Shown: positions 1 through 8,764 of the stretch, piece after piece
Layout of the letters: each line of letters begins with the position of its first letter
Position numbering within the stretch: the first letter of the stretch is position 1
Assembly: GCF_900185615.1 (NCBI RefSeq)
Contig: NZ_FYAK01000010.1
Coordinates: 30,631 to 94,630 of the forward strand
Length of the DNA stretch: 64,000 bases
Reading direction: 5' to 3'
Source of the DNA: Photobacterium malacitanum
GTDB lineage: Bacteria > Pseudomonadota > Gammaproteobacteria > Enterobacterales > Vibrionaceae
The notes under the pieces: model-generated
What the model was told of the DNA's origin: nothing
Seen by the model: the letters and a program-made list of their open reading frames with translations, nothing else
Database searches by the model: none
Made by a program: the position numbers and the translations under genes

Positions 1-1
1 C

Positions 2-682
2 CACCCGATTGAAGTCGCCTATAAAGTCATGACAGATCTCAACCATGAGATATTAGTCGGTGAAGGTGCAGCTATTTTTGCCAATGAAATCGATGCGGTT
101 GCAGGTAATAACCTTATCGAAGATTCAAAGCAAGTATGGTGGGAGAAGCTAGAACAAGCGATGACACCTGAGCAACAAGCGGCATTTCCTAATGTGCCAC
201 TCGCGCCACTGTCTAACAATGCTACCGATCCTGAACGTGTACGTGATACGACGGTTTTTTTAAGCAGTGATATTAACCGTAAAATTACCGCAGCAACCTC
301 TACTTCGGGCTGGGCATGGAAATACCCTGGTCGTTTAGGTGATAGTCCAATTATTGGTGCTGGATCGTATGCTGATAGCCGTTATGGCGCATGCGCTTGT
401 ACTCACACCGGAGAAATGAGTATTCGTTGCTCAACCGCTCATGCGGTAGTGTTATACATGAAGATGGGAATGACATTGGATGAAGCCGTCTATGAAGCGA
501 TTCGTGATCTCGATTACCTTAAAGATGGCTATACCGAAGGGGTTACTATTCATGCGATAGATTGCCACGGTAATCACAAAGTAGTGAGCTTAAATTGTCC
601 GGGAAATATTACTTACTGGCTATGGCAAACAGGCATGGATAAACCAGAAGAGCGCCAAGCTGAAGTGATCATGACCAAATAA
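2..682 (+). CDS. N4-(beta-N-acetylglucosaminyl)-L-asparaginase / isoaspartyl peptidase family, C-terminal part (5' end outside window)
   Basis: An Ntn-hydrolase of the glycosylasparaginase/type 2 asparaginase family, which releases aspartate from N-glycosylated asparagine or isoaspartyl peptides. The reading frame is open to the window edge and reads HPIEVAYKVM before the first ATG at 29, matching the family's conserved stretch before the nucleophile, so the true start lies upstream. Counting from that ATG, RDTT near residues 73-76 holds the Thr expected to become the N-terminal nucleophile after autocleavage. It is followed by the family signature STSG...GRLGDSPIIGAGSYAD near residues 91-117. 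In a genome that also carries three mannosidases here, a role in glycoprotein breakdown is a reasonable inference. Whether the substrate is glycosyl-asparagine or isoaspartyl peptide cannot be decided from this part. Confidence 0.85.
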   Translation, partial: HPIEVAYKVMTDLNHEILVGEGAAIFANEIDAVAGNNLIEDSKQVWWEKLEQAMTPEQQAAFPNVPLAPLSNNATDPERVRDTTVFLSSDINRKITAATSTSGWAWKYPGRLGDSPIIGAGSYADSRYGACACTHTGEMSIRCSTAHAVVLYMKMGMTLDEAVYEAIRDLDYLKDGYTEGVTIHAIDCHGNHKVVSLNCPGNITYWLWQTGMDKPEERQAEVIMTK

Positions 683-702
683 TAATAGCGTACTCCAAAA
701 CC

Positions 703-740
703 AATCACACCCTGCGGGAACTCACTCGCAGGGTGTGATT
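703..740. terminator. Bidirectional hairpin terminator between the asparaginase and a converging small gene
   Basis: Perfect 14-bp inverted repeat (703-716 and 727-740) around a 10-nt loop, GC-rich at its core (ACCCTGCG/CGCAGGGT). There is no long T run, so termination may be weak or rely on the stem. It lies between two converging genes. Confidence 0.6.
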
Positions 741-767
741 ATATGGCGGTTGTTACAGTTATCATTT

Positions 768-1040
768 TCATTTATTAACGATAAATCCCCACACTCTTTG
801 CCACAAAAGATCTAACTGATTATGCGGCACATAATCATCACGAAATGCTTGGCTATCATCTTCTGCCACACTTTTTACATACTGCTTATTATCTACCGAG
901 ATAATTTTTGTAAAACTACGCGTATACGGTGACACTTCGCGATCTAAAAAACGCAGCGCTTGGCGAGGGTTGGTTGTCTTGCGTTCTACATCAGGATGAT
1001 GAGATAAACCATGCGTAATAGTTAACGTAAACGTTGTCAT
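768..1040 (-). CDS. Small hypothetical protein (90 aa)
   Basis: Unrecognised soluble protein of 90 residues. I place the start at the ATG at 1040 (MTTFTLTITHG...) because AAGGA lies 8 nt upstream; a longer in-frame extension to 1148 has no ribosome-binding site and encodes a non-conserved-looking hydrophobic stretch. The protein is rich in charged and polar residues, has no signal peptide or membrane helix, and ends with an aromatic segment (LLWQRVWGF). It converges with the asparaginase over the hairpin at 703-740 and appears monocistronic. No function can be assigned. Confidence 0.6.
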   Translation of the reverse strand: MTTFTLTITHGLSHHPDVERKTTNPRQALRFLDREVSPYTRSFTKIISVDNKQYVKSVAEDDSQAFRDDYVPHNQLDLLWQRVWGFIVNK

Positions 1041-1293
1041 TGTTGTTGTCCTTGAAACGATTGAAAACATCAACAACCGTGAAAATGGGAATAGAAAAAG
1101 GTGCTGCAATAAAATATACCCGCTCTGGTTTCTTTTAAATATCAGCAATATGTTTCAATTTGTATGAAAGATAAGAAGTTGTAACAAAGTGAGCCGTAAA
1201 ACAATAATCAACAACGGATTCTTAAAAATAAGTCATTGATAACTGTCTAAATTGGCTAGGTTTTTATATTATTCCTACAACAAAGATCAGCTT

Positions 1294-2124
1294 ATGCCTA
1301 TGTCTCAGTATCTGTTACCAACATTTCTATGCGTCAGTGTATCGCTACTCAGTGGCTGTAATGACGATAATACTAATAGCACAACAACGACAGATGAATC
1401 AGAGCCCGTGTTAGCCGTCACGAACGATGACTGTGATCTTGATAACGTACAATTACTGGATTTTACCCCGTGGCAACGAGAGAACGGTTACTGGGTCGGG
1501 GATTACACTTTGCTTGGTGCCGATGGTACACCTCAAGTTTCTAGTCGCTGGCCATATCAATATGATAATTACCAAGGCTTTATTCATTTAGAAGTGATTG
1601 GAAACAGCATAAAACAGCGCAATGTGTTTTTATACCCCCCCAAAAAAGCAGAGTTATGTGATGAGACAACCATGGCATTAGGCAATGGTATCTGTGGTAT
1701 TAATGGTAATGAGAAGATCTTTAGTGCCGATCAACAAGCCACTGATTGTAATGGTAACCTTGCTGGCCCGTTTGAATCTTTTGGTATGACGTTAGATACT
1801 CATACCACCTTGATTGGCGATGATACTGTTCTTTACCAAGTACGAATGCCTGATGGCGGTATCATGCAAAACCAATTAACAACCTTACCGCCAAACGATA
1901 CTCGCGTTCGCACCGCCCAAGGCTTTTTCAACGGTAACCCAACTTACGCCAGCTATTATCGCGAGCGAAAAGTCACCGAAGCCGAGTTCTTTCAATTACT
2001 CGCCGCAGCACGTGCTGAATACAATATTCTTGAGACCGATTACTGCGGTTACGATAATACTAACCAACCCAGCCAAACCACTTGTGATGATCATTTTGGA
2101 TTAGACCGTTCAGCAGACCAATAA
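1294..2124 (+). CDS. Hypothetical secreted lipoprotein (about 276 aa)
   Basis: The N-terminus has a signal sequence with a lipobox (LLSGC), so the mature protein should be lipid-anchored, followed by an Asn/Thr/Ser/Asp-rich linker typical of surface lipoproteins. The rest is a globular domain with several cysteines and conserved-looking aromatic stretches (GYWVGDYTLLG, YYRERKVTEAEFF). I do not recognise a named family. The ATG at 1294 is chosen over a TTG at 1252 because it gives a normal-length signal peptide; the Shine-Dalgarno is weak for either, and an ATG at 1300 is also possible. It converges with a GH92 mannosidase lipoprotein and shares a terminator with it. Confidence 0.6.
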   Translation: MPMSQYLLPTFLCVSVSLLSGCNDDNTNSTTTTDESEPVLAVTNDDCDLDNVQLLDFTPWQRENGYWVGDYTLLGADGTPQVSSRWPYQYDNYQGFIHLEVIGNSIKQRNVFLYPPKKAELCDETTMALGNGICGINGNEKIFSADQQATDCNGNLAGPFESFGMTLDTHTTLIGDDTVLYQVRMPDGGIMQNQLTTLPPNDTRVRTAQGFFNGNPTYASYYRERKVTEAEFFQLLAAARAEYNILETDYCGYDNTNQPSQTTCDDHFGLDRSADQ

Positions 2125-2134
2125 ATAACAAAAA

Positions 2135-2167
2135 AAAGCGTGCTCTGAGTAACTCAGAGCACGCTTT
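2135..2167. terminator. Bidirectional intrinsic terminator
   Basis: Perfect 15-bp stem (2135-2149 with 2153-2167, core GCGTGCTCTGAG) and a 3-nt loop. It is flanked by an A run on the left, giving a U run for the minus strand, and TTT on the right. It serves the lipoprotein (+) and the first GH92 gene (-). Confidence 0.85.
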
Positions 2168-2192
2168 GGTTAATACATATCGCGATAACTAA

Positions 2193-4655
2193 TTAAAAAC
2201 TTGCCTGCAGTGCTTGCTTTTTATCGCCTGTCATTACAAACCGTAACTCACCACCTGCTTTAATATCGCTGTGCTTAAAGGTTAAGTTAGCACCTAACTC
2301 TTGGCCGTTGATGGTAACTGACTGAATGTATTTATTCACCGGACTATTATTATCAGCCACAATGGTAAATTCACCGCCTTTGACATCAATTGACGCCTTA
2401 TCAAACAATGGACGCCCGATTGAATAAGTCGGATCCGCTGGCGTTACTTGATAAAAGCCCAAGGCACTCATGATGTACCATGCCGACATTTGTCCTACAT
2501 CTTCGTTACCAATCAAACCTGTCGGCTCAGTGGTGTAAAACTGATTCATGATCTGATCTAAATACTCTTGTGCTTTCCATGGCTCGTCAGTCAAATTGTA
2601 TAAGTATGGAATATGATGCGAAGGCTCATTACCATGCATATATTGACCAATATAACCAGTTAGATCAGGCAGCTCTTCACCAGTATTTGAAGAACGGGCA
2701 GTAAACAACTCATCTAAATCTTCACGGAATGCTTTTTCTGGTGTTGTTTCTTTATTATTAGCTATATCAGCGTCATAGATTACTTGTTTTAGGCGCTCAA
2801 AATCATGCATCGGCTGGAATTTCCACTGCCATGCATTACCTTCAGTAAAGGCAAATTCATCAACAAAATATGGGTCAAATGGCAATAATGGGCATTGTTC
2901 CATCTCTTTACTGCTACCATTATTTTGTACCACATCAACCATTACGCATTCATCTTTACGTGACTCATCAATAGGCTGATTAAATTGTGATGCGGGTTTA
3001 TTCGGACTAACACTTAATGGATGGTTCTTTGGTCGTAAGAAACTCGTTTCTTTATCCCAGTGATGCAACCAATTATCAGCACGCACTAAAAACTCATTCT
3101 GCAGTTTGGTATCACCCGCCATACGGGCAATTTCAGATACCGCCCAATCGCCATAAGCAAACTCTAAAGTATAAGACGCTGAGTTCCAGTAACCATGATG
3201 AACAAAGCCATTTTCTTCATAGACTTTTACTTGCACCACATTTGCAGCACCAGTATTTTGATCTTCGGTCCAATCAGGAAATTCGCTTTTTTCATGATAA
3301 CGCGCGGTAAATTCAGCCGCTTCTAACGCATCTTGAGCATCAACATGTAAATCTTTTGCCATTGCATCAGCAATAATAGAAATAGCCGGGAAGCCAATCA
3401 TCGTCCCCGTATAATGGCCTTGCAGCTCCCATTTAGGTAAAATACCACCATCTTTATACTTACGAATCAAGTCATTAGCATATTCTGTTGCACGTTGCGG
3501 ATTAATAATAGTTTGTAACGGATGGAAAGCACGGAAAGTGTCCCACATTGAATACACTGAATAATTCGGTGTATCACCCGCTTCTTTTATTTCTTGAGTA
3601 CGCATAGCGCGATATTTACCATCAACATCTTGGAAAATCATCGGTGCAATCGAAGCATGGTACATCGCGGTATAGAAAATCTGCTTTTGATCTTCAGTCC
3701 CGCCCTCAACTTCAACCTTGGCTAACTCGTTATGCCATGCCTGTTGAGATTGCGCTAACACTCTATCAAAGCCCCAATCAGGCACTTCGGTATTAAGGTT
3801 ATTTTCTGCGCCTTCAATACCTGTAGGAGAAAGGCCTACTTTTAATTCTAGAGGCTGATCTGTTGGCGCAAACTCTAAATAAGCAATAGTTTTAACCGCT
3901 TCAATATTATCATGATTTAATTTAACGCTGGTTTCAACACCGTCAATTAATGCGGTTGCTTTTACAATTGGCTGATTAAATTTGGCATAAAAATAAATAT
4001 GTTGGTTATTTGCCCAACCATCAGAACTACGCTGACCGCGAACAGTATATTCATCAATAATTTCAAGGTTACCAACGGTGGTGCGGTTACCCCAACTCTT
4101 ATTTAAGGTGTGGTCTAAATCAAATTTAATAAATGGTGTGCTACCTTTAGCGAAGGTATATTTATGATAACCCACACGCGCAGTGGTCGTCAGTTCAGCT
4201 TTAATCTCACCACGATTTAACTCAACCGCATAATAACCAGCCTCTGCCGTTTCATTAGCTTTATCAAAAGTATTGTAAGTCGCATTATTTTTTTCAGTAA
4301 ACGGTAATACTAAAATATCACCAAGATCAGTAATACCGGTTCCACTTAAATGGGTATGAGAAAAACCATAAACAGGAATATCTTGTTGTTGTCCATGATC
4401 AAAATAACCCGCTGCTGATCCCCAACCTTCCATTTCAGTATCAGGGCTTAATTGTACCATTCCCGATGGGAACACCGCCCCAGGGAAAGTATGGCCATCA
4501 GCACCAGTGCCAATAAAAGGATTTACATATTGTAAATATACGTCTGAAACTTGAGTTGCTTTATCTGTAGAGACTGTTGAATTATCAGAATTACAGCCAC
4601 TTAATCCCATCGCTAATGCAATAGAGAGTGCCACTGGACTCAGCTTATTTATCAT
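2193..4655 (-). CDS. GH92 family alpha-mannosidase, surface lipoprotein (820 aa)
   Basis: Glycoside hydrolase family 92 exo-alpha-mannosidase, a calcium-dependent inverting enzyme family that trims mannose from N-glycans and mannans. The N-terminus is a lipoprotein signal with lipobox LSGC (Cys21). The mature part opens with the GH92 signature YVNPFIGTGADGHTFPGA, continues with GFSHTHLSGTG, and near the C-terminus has GNEPSHHIPYLYN and GNEDVGQMSAWY, which contain the expected catalytic carboxylates. Length is typical. The start has AGGT 8 nt upstream. It is one of three GH92 paralogues in the window (others at 5993 and 35816). Linkage specificity (alpha-1,2, -1,3, -1,4 or -1,6) cannot be read from sequence. 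It appears monocistronic. Confidence 0.93.
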   Translation of the reverse strand: MINKLSPVALSIALAMGLSGCNSDNSTVSTDKATQVSDVYLQYVNPFIGTGADGHTFPGAVFPSGMVQLSPDTEMEGWGSAAGYFDHGQQQDIPVYGFSHTHLSGTGITDLGDILVLPFTEKNNATYNTFDKANETAEAGYYAVELNRGEIKAELTTTARVGYHKYTFAKGSTPFIKFDLDHTLNKSWGNRTTVGNLEIIDEYTVRGQRSSDGWANNQHIYFYAKFNQPIVKATALIDGVETSVKLNHDNIEAVKTIAYLEFAPTDQPLELKVGLSPTGIEGAENNLNTEVPDWGFDRVLAQSQQAWHNELAKVEVEGGTEDQKQIFYTAMYHASIAPMIFQDVDGKYRAMRTQEIKEAGDTPNYSVYSMWDTFRAFHPLQTIINPQRATEYANDLIRKYKDGGILPKWELQGHYTGTMIGFPAISIIADAMAKDLHVDAQDALEAAEFTARYHEKSEFPDWTEDQNTGAANVVQVKVYEENGFVHHGYWNSASYTLEFAYGDWAVSEIARMAGDTKLQNEFLVRADNWLHHWDKETSFLRPKNHPLSVSPNKPASQFNQPIDESRKDECVMVDVVQNNGSSKEMEQCPLLPFDPYFVDEFAFTEGNAWQWKFQPMHDFERLKQVIYDADIANNKETTPEKAFREDLDELFTARSSNTGEELPDLTGYIGQYMHGNEPSHHIPYLYNLTDEPWKAQEYLDQIMNQFYTTEPTGLIGNEDVGQMSAWYIMSALGFYQVTPADPTYSIGRPLFDKASIDVKGGEFTIVADNNSPVNKYIQSVTINGQELGANLTFKHSDIKAGGELRFVMTGDKKQALQASF

Positions 4656-5311
4656 TATTATCGACCTATATTATTTATTATGGGGAAGCGTAGGAATAAA
4701 TACCCAACCAACTTGCTATTAATCGATAATAAGAACAAACCATATTTTAAGGTAGTAGCAAAATACTACATTTACTGGACTTTTATCGCTAAAGTTTATT
4801 TTAGTGATATTGCTTCAATCATCATAAGAACACTATTTTTTATAACCACGCCCCAATAAAGATATAATTTTCATTGTTGTTAATAGGAAAATAAAAATAT
4901 AATTTATAGAATATAAAAAATAAAACAGACTTTGCGGGTTAAATTTAACTCAAAAAACAAATTGACCCAAGTTATCAATTGCGAACTTATTATAAAATCA
5001 TTGTTACTGATAAGTAATAATCTCTTTGTTGTTATTTATCTATAAATACTATATCAATATTAAAACTAACGCTAAAAAACAAATAATATCAAATACTACC
5101 AAAAAAAATACGGTCATAAATATCAACACGTTTCATACTAATATTCGGCATATAATTTAGCGTAAATATTAAAACAAATACACATTCATCACCTAAATAA
5201 ATACTAAGTGCTATAAAATCAAGATTGCAATGAGAGGCTACTTTTCTTTATGCTTAGCCGCAATAAATATCCAAGAAAATTAAACTCCATATTGATAATA
5301 GCGGTAACAAG
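4656..5311. other. AT-rich intergenic region upstream of two divergent genes
   Basis: 656 bp without a convincing gene. It must hold the promoters of the GH92 gene (-) and of the membrane-protein gene (+). The only structure I see is a 6-6-6 inverted repeat, GTAGTA-gcaaaa-TACTAC (4752-4769), about 100 bp upstream of the GH92 start, a possible operator. The remainder is very AT-rich. Confidence 0.4.
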
Positions 5312-5941
5312 ATGCGTTCAGATATTAATATAATTATTTCAAAACTTATTAATTTTATTATTCTAGCTATAATACTAACAATACCTATTGCTGTTATTGA
5401 TTATGATGTTCTTTATTTAAAAGATAACGTTCCAGAACATTCATTAACAGAATATACACAAGAATTATTATTGTTTATTTGTACGATGGTATTTTTCTAT
5501 TTAGGATTAACGAAAATAATTTACCAGCGCTGTGCTTTTCTAATTGCGGGATTTTTTGCTTGCATGCTGATAAGAGAGTTAGATCTGTTTTTTGACCAAT
5601 TGGTTTTTCATGGCTTTTGGGTGTATCCAGCAGCGGTTATCGCCATCATGGCATTAATATATGCGGGCCTACAACCTAAAAAGACCCTATCAGCTTTAGC
5701 TGAATTTATGAGTAATAGCTACTTCCCTATTTTATGTTTAGGCTTAGGTATAACCTTAGTTTACTCTCGCTTATTTGGCATGGGTGATATGTGGCAGATG
5801 ATTTTAGGTAATGATTATCATCGTATCGTAAAAAATATTGCTGAAGAAAGTTCTGAATTATTGGGTTATTGCTTAATGTTTTATGCCACCATAAATTACG
5901 TTATCAGTTATCTCAAGCATGACCATGATGATCATCATTAA
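5312..5941 (+). CDS. Hypothetical inner-membrane protein with His/Asp tail (209 aa)
   Basis: Predicted integral membrane protein with about six hydrophobic segments: near residues 11-27, 49-68, 74-86, 100-118, 133-150 and 182-199. Conserved-looking acidic residues lie near or in the membrane segments (SLTEYTQ, LIRELD, IAEESSELLGY). The C-terminus is HDHDDHH, which could bind metal. I do not recognise a named family. It lies between two GH92 genes but on the opposite strand, so a link to mannoside use is only positional. The ribosome-binding site is weak. Confidence 0.6.
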   Translation: MRSDINIIISKLINFIILAIILTIPIAVIDYDVLYLKDNVPEHSLTEYTQELLLFICTMVFFYLGLTKIIYQRCAFLIAGFFACMLIRELDLFFDQLVFHGFWVYPAAVIAIMALIYAGLQPKKTLSALAEFMSNSYFPILCLGLGITLVYSRLFGMGDMWQMILGNDYHRIVKNIAEESSELLGYCLMFYATINYVISYLKHDHDDHH

Positions 5942-5950
5942 AAACTAATA

Positions 5951-5979
5951 CAATAAGGGGGCTATCAGCCCCCTTATTG
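5951..5979. terminator. Bidirectional intrinsic terminator
   Basis: Perfect 13-bp stem CAATAAGGGGGCT / AGCCCCCTTATTG with a 3-nt loop, shared by the converging membrane-protein gene (+) and second GH92 gene (-). Confidence 0.8.
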
Positions 5980-5992
5980 TTTAACGTGTTAG

Positions 5993-8482
5993 CTAGTTCA
6001 TCGGTACTTGCATGGCTTGTGATTTATCAGCTGTCATCACAAATTTTAGTTCACCACCGACTTTAAATTCAGCGTGATTAAAGAACAATCCGTTATCTAA
6101 CGGTTTACCATTAATTGAAACCGATTTAATGTACATATTATCATCGCCGTTATTTAATGCTTTCACGGTAAAGAAACCATCTTTTACGGGTAATCGCACT
6201 TCATCAAATAATGGACGACCAACGGTATAAACAGGCTCAGCGGCATTGACTTGATAAAAACCCATCGCCGACATTACATACCAGGCCGACATTGAACCAA
6301 CATCTTCATTACCAATAATGCCAGCAGGCGCTGCAAAGTACATTTCATCTAAAATATAATCGACCACCTCTTGGGTTTTCCAAGGCTCAGCAGTCCAATT
6401 ATAAAGGTATGGAATATGGTGTGAAGGCTCATTACCAAACGCAACCTGACCAATCATGCCTGACATATCTGCGGTTTCTGTGCCTTCACTACCCGCGGTA
6501 AAGGTTGCATCCAAGTTTTTAGCAAACGCTTCCTGCCCGCCCATTTGATCTTGTAGCCCTTTAATATCGTGCGGCACAAACCATGTCCACTGCCAGGCAT
6601 TACCTTCAGCATAAGGGCCAGACTCATGCGCGGTTTTATACGGGTCAAACGGAGTAAGAAAATCACCGTCAATGGTTAACGGCCGCATAAATCCAGTTAC
6701 ACCATGCTCTGCATACTCAATTGAATTGTTATCAAAGTAGCGCTTAAATACTTGTGAACGCGCTAGATATTGTTGCTCTAGCTCTGTATTACCTGCCGCT
6801 TTCGCTATTTGCGCAATCGCCCAATCATAAAACGCATTTTCTAAGCCATAAGATACAGATTCTTTAATATTTTCAGCATTTTCATTCGTTACAGGCACAA
6901 AACTGCGCTGTTGAGAAAACTTGATTGCATCAGGTAACACGCGTTTTAAAACATCAAGATCCCACTCTTGTGCTAATGTTGCATGGTTGTCATAAGTAGA
7001 CGATTCAACCGCGGCTTGCAGTGCTTGTTGTTTTTCTTGTAAGGTAAATTCATCAGGGAATTTGGTGATCGCATCGGCAATCACCGCCACCGCTGGATAA
7101 CCAATCATGGTGCCCGTCTCATCCCCTAAGTGTTCCCACTTCGGTAATAAGCCGCTCTCCTGCCATTTTTGAACCATATTCTTAGCATACTGTACTGCAC
7201 GCTCTGGCTCGGTAATGGTTTTTAATGGATGTAAAGCACGGAAGGTATCCCACAGTGAATATACTGAAAAATTAGGCTGTTCCGGTGTCGCTTGACCATA
7301 GGCAATCGCGTAGTTGCCCTCACCGTTACGAATCGAACCTTTTCCCATACCTCTAAATTCACCAGTGACGTCTTGGTGTACTTGTGGCGCAATTTTTGTA
7401 TGGTAGAGCGCAGTATAAAAGATTTCTTTTTGCTCTGGTGTACCGCCTTTAACATCAAAATTTAATGCTCGTTGCCATTTCTTCACCGCTGCCATCCGTG
7501 CTTCATCAAACGATTGCTGCCCTTCAGCATCATGATTAGCTTTAGCGCCATCAGCACTTACAGCAGAGATTGCGACGGCAGCATTAACAACCTGAGTATC
7601 ACCGCCTTCAAACTCAACATAGGCAGTAACGTCAGCTTTAATGCGCTTAACCGGCTTACCCGCATCATCACGCTGTAATTCTGAAACATGCTCGGCGGTT
7701 AAGCCTGCTACTGGTTTACCGTTAGCGAGGATAACCACATTTTTGATTTTTTTATCAAAGGTCGCATGGAAGAATATTTTCTGATTTTTCGCCCAACCAG
7801 AAAAATGTGCCGCGTCTCTTTCACCGGTGATGGTATAGCCATCTTCACTGACCGTTAATTGATTACGTAATGAAGTCGAACCCCAATCACTGTTTAAAAT
7901 CGAATTTAAATCAATTTTTAATTTCTGATCAGCGCCTTGAGGATAAGTATAACGATGAAAACCAACCCGCTCAGATGCGGTTAATTCTGCTTTAATATTA
8001 TTATCGGCAATTTCAACGCTGTAATAACCCACTTCTGCCTGCTCGGAGGTTTTATCCATTTTAACCGCAATCGCTTTACGGTAATCATCACTATCTTCAA
8101 TGTAGTGTTGATTATCTTCGGTAAACGGTAAAAACAGAATATCACCTAAGCCGCCCATACCAGTGCCACTTAAATGGGTATGCGAAAAGCCAAATAAAGT
8201 ATCTTTATCGTAATGATAACCTGATGAAGAATGCCAACCGATTAGCTCAGTGTCCGGTGACAACTGAATCATGCCTTCAGGCACCACTGCACCAGGAAAG
8301 GTATGGCCATTAAAGCCAGTACCAATAAATGGATCGACAAATTTAGTATTACCCGTTAGCACTATCTCAGGGGCCGTTTTATCGGGCACAACAGTAGTAT
8401 TGTTATAGATGGTCTCGTCATTACACCCTGTCAGTGCTGCTGCGACCATTAGTGCCAAAGGCAATATTTTCATTGTCGACAT
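5993..8482 (-). CDS. GH92 family alpha-mannosidase, surface lipoprotein (829 aa)
   Basis: Second GH92 exo-alpha-mannosidase. It has a lipoprotein signal with lipobox LTGC, then FVDPFIGTGFNGHTFPGA, GFSHTHLSGTG, GNEPSHHIPYLYN and GNEDVGSMSAWY, the GH92 hallmarks. I choose the ATG at 8482 because AGGGA is 6 nt upstream; the ATG at 8488 would have the Shine-Dalgarno abutting it. Compared with the first paralogue it carries a longer charged insertion after VVILANGKPVAGL. It is the last gene before a bidirectional terminator and probably monocistronic. Its upstream region shares two sequence blocks with the third GH92 gene 30 kb away, suggesting co-regulation. Confidence 0.93.
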   Translation of the reverse strand: MSTMKILPLALMVAAALTGCNDETIYNNTTVVPDKTAPEIVLTGNTKFVDPFIGTGFNGHTFPGAVVPEGMIQLSPDTELIGWHSSSGYHYDKDTLFGFSHTHLSGTGMGGLGDILFLPFTEDNQHYIEDSDDYRKAIAVKMDKTSEQAEVGYYSVEIADNNIKAELTASERVGFHRYTYPQGADQKLKIDLNSILNSDWGSTSLRNQLTVSEDGYTITGERDAAHFSGWAKNQKIFFHATFDKKIKNVVILANGKPVAGLTAEHVSELQRDDAGKPVKRIKADVTAYVEFEGGDTQVVNAAVAISAVSADGAKANHDAEGQQSFDEARMAAVKKWQRALNFDVKGGTPEQKEIFYTALYHTKIAPQVHQDVTGEFRGMGKGSIRNGEGNYAIAYGQATPEQPNFSVYSLWDTFRALHPLKTITEPERAVQYAKNMVQKWQESGLLPKWEHLGDETGTMIGYPAVAVIADAITKFPDEFTLQEKQQALQAAVESSTYDNHATLAQEWDLDVLKRVLPDAIKFSQQRSFVPVTNENAENIKESVSYGLENAFYDWAIAQIAKAAGNTELEQQYLARSQVFKRYFDNNSIEYAEHGVTGFMRPLTIDGDFLTPFDPYKTAHESGPYAEGNAWQWTWFVPHDIKGLQDQMGGQEAFAKNLDATFTAGSEGTETADMSGMIGQVAFGNEPSHHIPYLYNWTAEPWKTQEVVDYILDEMYFAAPAGIIGNEDVGSMSAWYVMSAMGFYQVNAAEPVYTVGRPLFDEVRLPVKDGFFTVKALNNGDDNMYIKSVSINGKPLDNGLFFNHAEFKVGGELKFVMTADKSQAMQVPMN

Positions 8483-8579
8483 ATCCATTCCCTAGCTCAT
8501 CACGTTGACTGTAGATTGTTATATTTAGAACTACAGTGAAAAGTTTGTGGCAGGATTATCAATAAAGTTAATAGTAGGA

Positions 8580-8690
8580 GATATAGGATTAATTACGCAT
8601 TCACAGGCTTTTTGTAACAGCAATTATACGCTGTGATATACCGCATATTCTTTAAACCGTTATTTTGGACTCAATATCACAGTTTTAATT
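8580..8690 (-). promoter_or_regulatory. Upstream regulatory block shared with the distant GH92 gene at 35816-38716
   Basis: Two blocks upstream of this GH92 gene recur upstream of the third GH92 gene. Block A is identical over 25 bp (8580-8604 here, 38858-38882 there; core GGATTAATTACGCATTC). Block B (8661-8684 here, about 38940-38963 there; core CTCAATATCACAGTTT) is nearly identical. The blocks are about 55-60 bp apart at both loci while the sequence between them differs. This is the pattern of conserved protein-binding or promoter elements rather than of a recent duplication. Confidence 0.6.
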
Positions 8691-8701
8691 ATATTTATTA
8701 T

Positions 8702-8738
8702 AAAAAAAACCGTTACGTTTATTACCGTAACGGTTTTT
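8702..8738 (-). terminator. Intrinsic terminator of the guanine deaminase operon
   Basis: 12-bp perfect stem (8706-8717 with 8726-8737, AAAACCGTTACG/CGTAACGGTTTT) with an 8-nt loop. Read on the minus strand it ends in a run of eight T residues, just downstream of the deaminase stop codon. Confidence 0.85.
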
Positions 8739-8764
8739 CAATATCACACTATAGACAGCGATGA

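Noticed and set aside
3017..3310. 97-aa plus-strand frame inside the first GH92 gene
   Set aside because: Shadow of a strongly supported GH92 gene on the opposite strand.
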